The notes beneath the pieces are model-generated. The model made no database searches. It saw only the letters and a program-made list of their open reading frames with translations, and had not been told where the DNA came from. Both the position numbers and the translations under genes were made by a program. 6,443 nucleotides of DNA, from NCBI GenBank assembly GCA_023299895.1, contig JALZWI010000037.1, positions 1-6,443 on the forward strand. The letters run 5' to 3'. Below, one piece after another: positions 1-4,950 of the stretch; the stretch's first letter is position 1, and each line of letters opens with the position of its first letter. This stretch comes from Arenicella sp. Lineage in GTDB: Bacteria; Pseudomonadota; Gammaproteobacteria; Arenicellales; Arenicellaceae.

Positions 1-153
1 CAAAATGGTATGGACTACTTTGACTTGCACCACACGCCTGACGATACCTTAGATAAAATCAGGCCTGATGAGTTGGCTCAGAATGTTGCGGCTTATGCGG
101 TGACAATCTACTTAATTGCCGATTCTGACATAGACTTTAAGCGTAAGCCTTAG
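1..153 (+). CDS. M28-family zinc metallopeptidase, C-terminal fragment
   Basis: Frame 1 is open from the first base of the window to a TAG at 151-153 and encodes the last 50 residues of a protein whose start lies outside the window. The fragment reads QNGMDYFDLHHTPDDTLDKI and continues with a helical tail, IRPDELAQNVAAYAVTIYLIAD. The HHTPDDT segment is typical of the C-terminal part of M28 aminopeptidases/carboxypeptidase Q-like enzymes, where a histidine in this position is a ligand of the two-zinc centre and the following helix closes the catalytic domain. Enzymes of this family remove amino acids from peptides and are often secreted; the signal peptide cannot be seen here. The gene converges on the small secreted-protein gene at 272-616 and has no evident link to the transporter cluster. 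The family call is fairly firm; the substrate is unknown. Confidence 0.82.
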   Translation, partial: QNGMDYFDLHHTPDDTLDKIRPDELAQNVAAYAVTIYLIADSDIDFKRKP

Positions 154-201
154 CCGCGAGTCAGCAGTACCGTCGCTCTTGATGGGAGATGAACTTGGTA
201 C

Positions 202-231
202 CTGCCTCATTTAATTGACTCAGTGAGGCAG
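202..231. terminator. Stem-loop between convergent genes, possible bidirectional terminator
   Basis: CTGCCTCA (202-209) and TGAGGCAG (224-231) form a perfect 8-bp stem around a 14-base loop. The stem can be lengthened on the outside, after one mismatch, by GTA/TAC pairs (198-200 with 233-235). It sits 48 bases after the stop of the peptidase gene and 40 bases after the stop of the opposing small gene, the usual place for a shared terminator. Neither strand has a clear U-tract after the stem, so intrinsic termination would be weak; it may instead be a 3'-end stabiliser. Confidence 0.4.
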
Positions 232-271
232 ATACTCAGAAATAGATATAATTAGCGGTCTTGCCTGCTTT

Positions 272-616
272 CTATTTCTGCTTTAGATAGGTTTTATACT
301 CAAGCCAAACGTCGAAGCTGTCATAGAGGTTAGGGTTCTGTTCATGCAATTCACGCCATTCTTTGTATGCCGAGTAATTTGATTCTCTCACAGTACTATT
401 TGTGTCTGTGGAAGCAACAACCTGTTTTAATACTTGTCGATCACTAGATGATACCTGCTTATCATTGTGGAGAATTTTTCCTAAGTTGAATTCACCGCTT
501 TCCCCTGAAAATAGACCAGGACCAGGTGTTAAACCGTCGTCAGCGAATGCGTTGATATTGAGTGACAACGCGCTAATTGCCATAATAGGAATGATGAAGT
601 ACTTCGAATGTTGCAT
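272..616 (-). CDS. Small secreted protein of unknown function
   Basis: This encodes 114 residues that I do not recognise as a named family. The N-terminus is a clear Sec signal peptide: a basic/polar start (MQHSK), a hydrophobic core at about residues 6-20, and an AFA cleavage site at 23-25, leaving a mature protein of about 89 residues. The mature N-terminus is rich in Gly and Pro (TPGPGLFSGESGEF, 30-43). The middle is Ser/Thr-rich (55-75), and the C-terminal third (81-114) is aromatic, charged and probably helical (YKEWREL, FDVWLEYKTYLKQK). There is no cysteine and no lipobox, so it is more likely soluble periplasmic or exported than a lipoprotein. The ATG is preceded by AGAGGAAA at 623-630, with AGGA 8 bases from the start, which supports this start. 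It lies downstream of the porin in the same direction, with a hairpin in between, so it may be a separate unit or receive readthrough. The gene looks real; its function is open. Confidence 0.75.
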   Translation of the reverse strand: MQHSKYFIIPIMAISALSLNINAFADDGLTPGPGLFSGESGEFNLGKILHNDKQVSSSDRQVLKQVVASTDTNSTVRESNYSAYKEWRELHEQNPNLYDSFDVWLEYKTYLKQK

Positions 617-671
617 TTTATATTTCCTCTAATAATTAGGGTGGCTCAGCAGTGTAGGAACTGGGCCGTTG

Positions 672-701
672 GTAAGGCGATTACTAGAGCAATCGCCTTA
701 C
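672..701 (-). terminator. Hairpin after the porin gene, probable terminator
   Basis: GTAAGGCGATT (672-682) and AATCGCCTTAC (691-701) form a perfect 11-bp stem with an 8-base loop, starting 20 bases after the porin stop codon. The position fits the end of the porin/TRAP transcript. In the minus-strand direction the stem is followed by CAACGGCCC rather than a U-tract, so it is not a canonical intrinsic terminator. It could be a weak terminator, a barrier to 3' exonucleases that protects the porin mRNA, or a processing site ahead of the small secreted-protein gene. Confidence 0.5.
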
Positions 702-721
702 TTTCAAACGTGAATTAGCAA

Positions 722-1759
722 TTAAAGTTTTACTAAACCACCAATGGCGAACGAATCAAAACTCGATTGCCCATCTGTGTCACCCGAAGTTGCTTGTGCC
801 CAGAATTGAACGCCACCGACAGGCTTGAAGTTGTAAGCCAGTGTTGTACGTTCGTGATCAACGCCAGAGACTCCGTCAGCGCTTTGAGATCCGTATGAAC
901 CCCGACTAACACTGACAGCATGTTTGCCAAAGGTATAACCCAACTTAACGGCGGTTAAATCTCGTTCACCACCGACTAACTGATCAGCAACAATGCTTGT
1001 AGCAGTAACATTGAAACCTGAACTGTGTTTATAACCAAGTAGTGCTCCGACACCAGACTCAGCGCCAAAGAAGCCAGAGGTTTGAAAACCGTCAACGTTT
1101 TGTTGTATGTCTTCGTCGTTATCACCGTCGCCGTGATCAACGGTCCAAGCGTTAAAACGAATTCCGTTTTTTGCGCTGTACTTTACGGCAAGTTCTGAGC
1201 CATTGTCTTCATTTAACTGCGCATGAAATGTCGCACCGCCCCAAAGCTTAGGGGAGTCGTAGCGAATTCGCTCATTGAAAATTGACTGCGCTTGAACGAA
1301 TGGAGTTTGACTTTGCCCACCTGGCCCTCTTCGTGTTGAGCCAAATCGAGCGCTCATGCCTAGGGGGTCAGAAAACCAGGTGCCGGATTGATCAACATCG
1401 GAAATTACCCATGTAATCGAGGGTCCTGTACCAAGTTTTAATGTGCCAAAATCTCCGGCTAAGCTGAATTCTTGAATTCGGTTTCGCGCGTTACTACCGT
1501 CTTGCAATATGTTTGAGACGCCTTCATTCAAGCCGATCTCAACGTTTGCGCCAATTTTAAATTCTCCCCACTCCTTGCTTCCCTTGATGCCTATTGTGGT
1601 CTCAGCAAACTCATGGCGTCCGAAATAAGTATCATCCGAAGTGTCGTCGGATATTACGTTGTAGGTTACTCTTCCGTATGCTGTTATTTCAGCGTGCGCA
1701 GAGCTCGCAGCAAGCAACGAAGTAGTTGCAACAACCAGCGTTAATAATTTTGTTTTCAT
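722..1759 (-). CDS. General (trimeric-type) outer-membrane porin
   Basis: This is a 345-residue protein with a Sec signal peptide (MKTKLLTLVV, cleavage after AHA at residue 23) and a mature chain of about 322 residues starting EITAYGRVTYNV, the usual first strand of Gram-negative porins (Porin_4/OmpC-like superfamily). Alternating hydrophobic and polar strands with Gly/Asp/Ser-rich loops run to the end. Landmarks are GIKGSKEWGEFKIGANVE, FSLAGDFGTLKLGTG, NERIRYDSPKLWGGATF and VKLGYTFGKHAVSVSRG. The protein would form a diffusion channel letting small hydrophilic solutes into the periplasm. The start was chosen at 1759 because AGGAG (1767-1771) is 7 bases from it; the ATG two codons upstream (1765) is only 1 base from that site. 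The gene follows dctM after 44 bases with no terminator, so it is probably co-transcribed and serves the same solute. One oddity is that the last residue is Leu, not the usual Phe. Specificity cannot be read from the sequence. Confidence 0.9.
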   Translation of the reverse strand: MKTKLLTLVVATTSLLAASSAHAEITAYGRVTYNVISDDTSDDTYFGRHEFAETTIGIKGSKEWGEFKIGANVEIGLNEGVSNILQDGSNARNRIQEFSLAGDFGTLKLGTGPSITWVISDVDQSGTWFSDPLGMSARFGSTRRGPGGQSQTPFVQAQSIFNERIRYDSPKLWGGATFHAQLNEDNGSELAVKYSAKNGIRFNAWTVDHGDGDNDEDIQQNVDGFQTSGFFGAESGVGALLGYKHSSGFNVTATSIVADQLVGGERDLTAVKLGYTFGKHAVSVSRGSYGSQSADGVSGVDHERTTLAYNFKPVGGVQFWAQATSGDTDGQSSFDSFAIGGLVKL

Positions 1760-1803
1760 TCTCATTCTCCTGATTAGTAAAATAGTAATTATTTAAAGAT
1801 TTG

Positions 1804-3084
1804 TTAGAAAAAAATAAATGTGTTTGGGAAAAATACGATCAGCATCAAAATCAATATTTGAATTGCTATAAATGGCATTACCCCTCGGTAGATCGTCGAC
1901 GTTCGAACAGAATCACCCGCGACCCCTTTTAAATAAAATAGTGAAAAACCAAAGGGTGGTGTTAAAAAGGACGTCTGCAAATTCATCGCAATCAAGATTG
2001 CAAACCACACCATGTTGATGCCCATCAACTCAGCTATTGGAGCTAACAGAGGTACCACGATGAAGGCAATTTCTATGAAGTCGATGAAAAACCCTAGGAT
2101 TAGTATCGACAGCATAGCGATGAAGATAAAAGTCCATTTACTGCCCGGTATCGATAGAAAAAATTCTTCGATCAGGGCATCGCCGCCGCCATAGCTAAAC
2201 ACCATAGAGAAGGCAGTCGCACCTAACAGAACCGCGAAGACCATAGAGGTAACTTTCACCGTTTCTAAGGAAGAGTCCATCAAGCTTGAAAACGAGAAGG
2301 TGCCAAAAAAGACAGACAGCAATGCCGCGCCGACCGCTCCCAGAGCGGCTGATTCTGTGGGTGTAGCAATTCCCATAAAAATTGAGCCGAGTACGGCCAC
2401 AATCAGCAACATGGTTGGAATAATATCTTTTAGAGCCTGCTTTAAAATCAACATCTTGTCGTCATTTACTACAATTGGCGGGCAGCGCTCGGGCTGCGTT
2501 TTTGCGACAAATAGAATGTATAAAGTGTAGGCGGTTACCAACATCAAACTAGGTATCACAGCGGCCTTGAAAAGATCGCCTACAGAGATGCCCATTACGT
2601 CGCCTAGAATTATTAGTACAATGGACGGCGGTACAATTTGACCTAGCGTTCCTGATGCACAGATAGTGCCAGTTGCTAAACGTGGGTCGTATTTGTGTTT
2701 CAGCATTACCGGTAGCGAAATAACACCCATCGCGACGACACTTGCGCCTACAACTCCGGTTGATGCCGCTAAAAATGTGCCCACTAAAATAGTTGAGATC
2801 GCTAAGCCGCCTGACATGCCGCCGAACAATTTACCCATGCTCTCGAGTAGCTGTTCAGCCAAGCCAGAGCGTTGCAGAATGACTCCCATAAGAATGAACA
2901 TTGGGATCGCCATCATCACCGTGTTTTCCATGATCGACATAACTCGGTAGGGCATGAATGCAAACAGGTCTTGTCCTAGAAAGATGTAACCCACAATTAG
3001 TGAGACCCCTGCGAAGGTATACGCAACATAGTAACCAGAGAACAGTAAGAGCAGCGCCGCTACAAAAAGTAGAATGCCAATCAT
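1804..3084 (-). CDS. dctM: TRAP transporter large permease subunit DctM
   Basis: This encodes 426 residues, a normal length for the family, and is almost wholly hydrophobic with about a dozen membrane segments. It is the ion-coupled translocation channel of a tripartite ATP-independent periplasmic transporter in the inner membrane. Family hallmarks are ASGTLGQIVPPSIVLI (143-158), the GIATPTESAALGAVGA block (238-253), GFFIDFIEIAFIVVPLLAPI (331-350) and NLQTSFLTPPFGFSLFYLKG (368-387). The last motif is typical of the FcbT3-type branch (COG4664, mannitol/chloroaromatic-type TRAP) that pairs with TakP/FcbT1-like binding proteins. The start codon overlaps the dctQ stop (ATGA), and GGAG at 3092-3095, inside dctQ, is 7 bases from the ATG, so translation is probably coupled. 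The porin gene follows. The call is firm; the substrate is set mainly by DctP. Confidence 0.96.
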   Translation of the reverse strand: MIGILLFVAALLLLFSGYYVAYTFAGVSLIVGYIFLGQDLFAFMPYRVMSIMENTVMMAIPMFILMGVILQRSGLAEQLLESMGKLFGGMSGGLAISTILVGTFLAASTGVVGASVVAMGVISLPVMLKHKYDPRLATGTICASGTLGQIVPPSIVLIILGDVMGISVGDLFKAAVIPSLMLVTAYTLYILFVAKTQPERCPPIVVNDDKMLILKQALKDIIPTMLLIVAVLGSIFMGIATPTESAALGAVGAALLSVFFGTFSFSSLMDSSLETVKVTSMVFAVLLGATAFSMVFSYGGGDALIEEFFLSIPGSKWTFIFIAMLSILILGFFIDFIEIAFIVVPLLAPIAELMGINMVWFAILIAMNLQTSFLTPPFGFSLFYLKGVAGDSVRTSTIYRGVMPFIAIQILILMLIVFFPNTFIFF

Positions 3085-3602
3085 AAGGCCACTCCATGAT
3101 CGTCAGAGTTGTTACGCAGCAAAGCTATTTTCTCAAGCAACCCGTGGATAAGACACAAGATTACAAAGGTTGACGCAATGGGTATAACAGATCGAATAAC
3201 CCATCGATGAGGTAGGCCGCCAGGGTCTGCACTGCCTTCGCCCATTTGAAATGCATCAGCCGCATACCCATATCCGTAATAGACAATTAAAGCGGTGAAC
3301 GGGATTGCAAAGATAAGGGTGCCGAAAATATCGATCCATGCTTGCGCATTTGGAGACAGGCGCTCATAGAAAATATCGACCCGCACATGACCACCTTGCT
3401 TTAAGGTATACCCAATGCCAAACATAAACATTGTTGCAAAGAGGTGCCATTCGAGCTCTTGCATGCCAATGCTGGCGTTGCTAAAGACATAGCGCATGAC
3501 AACGTCATAGAACACATTGAGCACCATTAGTATCATCAATAATCCGCAAAGATATCCAATCATATCGATCAGCTTTCCCACTGCTAGCGTTAGACTTTTC
3601 AT
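3081..3602 (-). CDS. dctQ: TRAP transporter small permease subunit DctQ
   Basis: This encodes 173 residues with four predicted membrane segments (about 15-37, 52-68, 90-112 and 137-156), the standard DctQ topology. Motifs include RYVFSNASIGMQELEWHLF, GYTLKQGGHVRVDIFYERLS (64-83) and GEGSADPGGLPHRWVIRSVIP (the DPGGLP loop at 126-131), which resemble the FcbT2/TakQ branch (COG4665). DctQ binds DctM to form the membrane part of the transporter and is thought to scaffold it and help dock the binding protein. The ATG has a purine-rich site, GGAGAAGAG, at 3607-3615. It shares a 4-base overlap with dctM. The gene starts only about 30 bases after a strong terminator that follows dctP, leaving no obvious room for its own promoter, so its expression probably depends on readthrough. 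Confidence 0.95.
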   Translation of the reverse strand: MKSLTLAVGKLIDMIGYLCGLLMILMVLNVFYDVVMRYVFSNASIGMQELEWHLFATMFMFGIGYTLKQGGHVRVDIFYERLSPNAQAWIDIFGTLIFAIPFTALIVYYGYGYAADAFQMGEGSADPGGLPHRWVIRSVIPIASTFVILCLIHGLLEKIALLRNNSDDHGVAL

Positions 3603-3625
3603 TTAACTCTTCTCCAATATTCTTA

Positions 3626-3658
3626 AAAAGTGGGGTGCGACTCCTACAGTCGCACCCC
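3626..3658 (-). terminator. Intrinsic terminator between dctP and dctQ
   Basis: GGGGTGCGACT (3632-3642) and AGTCGCACCCC (3648-3658) make a perfect, GC-rich 11-bp stem with a 5-base loop. In the minus-strand transcript it begins 20 bases after the dctP stop and is followed by ACTTTTT, a U-tract ending near 3626. This is a textbook Rho-independent terminator. It lies inside the transporter operon, so it probably lets only part of the transcripts run on into dctQ-dctM-porin, giving more binding protein than permease. It would also protect the 3' end of a dctP-only mRNA. Confidence 0.88.
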
Positions 3659-3678
3659 GAAACCCGATATAGACCTAC

Positions 3679-4758
3679 CTACTCAGAGGAGATAGAAAGG
3701 TAAGCTTTGTCGGAGAAGTTGGTCCAAGCTCGAGCGTCCTTCATGTAGCTTGCTATCGATGATAGAATTTTGGCAGTGGTTGGGTCTTTCGCCGCTGATT
3801 CTTTTAATAACTCGTCGTTGGCTGAACGTAATGCCGTGATCACCGTCGGAGGAAAATTTCTAATTTCCACTTTGGGGTAGTCCTTTTGAATGCTGGCTAA
3901 GTTGATGGCACTTTCGTGAGTTGACTGAGAGTACATGTCGTAAGCACTTAAGCGCATCGCCGTTCTTAATATTTCCTGAAGGTCAGCTGGTAAGCTTTGG
4001 TACGCTTTTTCGTTAACCATAAACTGCAGTTCCGTTGCAGGCTCATGCCACCCCGTGTAGTAGAAGGGCGCAATTTTATGGAAACCCATTCGAAGATCCA
4101 ACGAAGGGCCGACCCACTCGAGTGCGTCAATAGTGTTTCTTTCAAGCGCCGTATATAATTCTCCTGAGGGGATGTTGGTAGGCTTGGCACCGAGCTTAGC
4201 TAAGACTTCACCGGCAAAGCCAGGGATCCTCATTTTCAAGCCTTTTAAATCATCAACACTTTTGATCTCCTTGCGAAACCAGCCGCCCATTTGCACACCA
4301 GTATTACCGCCAGGGTAAGATCGAATGCCATAAGGCTTATAAACTTCTTCCATTAGCTCCATGCCGCCGCCATGATAAAACCAAGCGTTTTGCTCAGAAG
4401 CAGTCATGCCAAATGGTACGGTCGTGAAGAACATGGTGTTAAAATTTTTGCCCTTCCAGTAGTAAGAAGCAGAGTGCCCCATTTGGTATTGTCCTGATTT
4501 CACAAAGTCGAAAATACCCAGTGCCGATTTGTGTTTATTGGCCGAATCGACCTGTATGATCAAACGCCCATTGGACATTTTCTTAACCATTGAAGCTAAA
4601 TTTTTAGTGGTGTCGCCAAACACTGGAAAGTTTGGCCCCCACGTTTCAGCTAAACGCCACCGATAAATTTTGTCCGCTGCGAATGATTGGCTGGTGACAA
4701 GTACCGTCGCAAGTACAATCGCGATCTTGGCAACGGATTTAGTCGTAAATGATGTCAT
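3679..4758 (-). CDS. dctP: TRAP transporter solute-binding protein DctP (TakP/FcbT1-like)
   Basis: This is a 359-residue periplasmic binding protein with a Sec signal peptide (hydrophobic core at about 10-22, cleavage after SFA at 25-27) and mature start ADKIYRWRLAETW. It captures the solute and delivers it to DctQM. The core GGNTGVQMGGWFRKEIKS (150-167), DLKGLKMRIPGFAGEVL (170-186), IDALEWVGPSLDL (210-222) and GWHEPATELQF (236-246) is characteristic of the branch containing TakP (2-oxo acids) and FcbT1 (COG4663-type). In that branch Gln156, Arg177, Glu214-Trp215 and Glu239 match, by motif, the residues that hold the carboxylate and a metal ion in TakP-like structures; I recall this rather than having aligned it. 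A small mono- or 2-oxo-carboxylate is therefore the best guess. The start at 4758 follows AGGAGG (4763-4768) by 4 bases and begins directly with the signal peptide; an in-frame ATG at 4788 would add ten residues in front of it. The TRAP call is firm, the substrate tentative. Confidence 0.94.
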   Translation of the reverse strand: MTSFTTKSVAKIAIVLATVLVTSQSFAADKIYRWRLAETWGPNFPVFGDTTKNLASMVKKMSNGRLIIQVDSANKHKSALGIFDFVKSGQYQMGHSASYYWKGKNFNTMFFTTVPFGMTASEQNAWFYHGGGMELMEEVYKPYGIRSYPGGNTGVQMGGWFRKEIKSVDDLKGLKMRIPGFAGEVLAKLGAKPTNIPSGELYTALERNTIDALEWVGPSLDLRMGFHKIAPFYYTGWHEPATELQFMVNEKAYQSLPADLQEILRTAMRLSAYDMYSQSTHESAINLASIQKDYPKVEIRNFPPTVITALRSANDELLKESAAKDPTTAKILSSIASYMKDARAWTNFSDKAYLSISSE

Positions 4759-4759
4759 G

Positions 4760-4774
4760 CTTCCTCCTAGGAAG
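4760..4774 (-). promoter_or_regulatory. dctP ribosome binding site inside a small dyad
   Basis: Read on the minus strand, CTTCCT-AGG-AGGAAG forms a perfect 6-bp inverted repeat with a 3-base loop. The Shine-Dalgarno sequence AGGAGG occupies the loop and the 3' arm, and the start ATG follows one base after the arm. The site supports the 4758 start. If the hairpin forms it would partly mask the ribosome binding site; with only six pairs and a tight loop the effect may be small. Confidence 0.5.
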
Positions 4775-4922
4775 TGGTGGGCAGGCAAGTCGCCTGTTGC
4801 AAATTAACTATTGAGGTTGCATTATCGATAAGGAATTTTGCACAAACATCGGCAATACTGCGCAAGAGCTCTAGGTATAACTACCTAAGTAAACTGCGTA
4901 TGTTTAATGAGCCAAATTCCTC

Positions 4923-4928
4923 TATAGT
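4923..4928 (+). promoter_or_regulatory. Candidate -10 element for the sensor kinase gene
   Basis: TATAGT at 4923-4928 matches the sigma-70 -10 consensus at five of six positions and would place the transcription start near 4935, about 16 bases before the ATG. At 16-18 bp spacing the -35 position (around 4899-4906) is poor, which would make this a weak or activator-dependent promoter. It is a candidate only. Confidence 0.3.
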
Positions 4929-4950
4929 GTTGGTATATAGGGGGAATATA

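Larger units (their letters stand above)
4759..4950. promoter_or_regulatory. Divergent control region between dctP and the sensor kinase
   Basis: These 192 bases separate two divergent starts and must hold the promoters for both the transporter operon and the two-component genes. Visible structure includes an inverted repeat, TAGGTA-TAAC-TACCTA, at 4872-4887, flanked by two direct copies of ACTGCG (4857-4862 and 4893-4898). There are three direct TTGCA copies at 4797, 4817 and 4838, 20 and 21 bases apart, and a CAGGC/GCCTG dyad at 4782-4796. Dyads with spaced half-sites suit a dimeric LuxR/NarL-type regulator such as the one encoded to the right, but which element it binds is inference. No convincing sigma-54 promoter was found. 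A clear sigma-70 promoter for dctP could not be picked out, which fits an activator-dependent promoter. Confidence 0.6.

Noticed and set aside
261..269. A 9-base word, GCAGGCAAG, shared (on opposite strands) by the region after the small gene and the divergent region at 4781-4789
   Set aside because: It is short, found only twice, and in unrelated positions (a 3' end and a promoter region); chance is sufficient.
402..3097. Several open frames of 60-94 codons, on the plus strand at 402-632, 2012-2194, 2300-2530 and 2666-2950, and on the minus strand at 733-930 and 2855-3097
   Set aside because: They lie inside or mostly inside well-supported genes in other frames, show no family motifs and have no convincing ribosome binding sites, so they are treated as shadows of the porin, dctM and the small secreted-protein gene.
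4759..4788. Ten-residue N-terminal extension of DctP from an ATG at 4788
   Set aside because: It would put MPAHHFLGGS in front of a normal signal peptide and run through the strong AGGAGG site that serves the ATG at 4758.
4774..4950. N-terminal extension of the histidine kinase, open in frame from an ATG at 4774 and another at 4900
   Set aside because: The 59 extra residues look unlike a signal or sensor region, neither ATG has a good ribosome binding site, and the stretch is the divergent promoter region. The ATG at 4951 has AGGGGG at the right distance and leads straight into the first membrane helix.
4759..4950. Possible sigma-54 promoter in the divergent region
   Set aside because: Candidate GG words were checked on both strands and none has GC at the required spacing with a TGGCAC-like upstream half.
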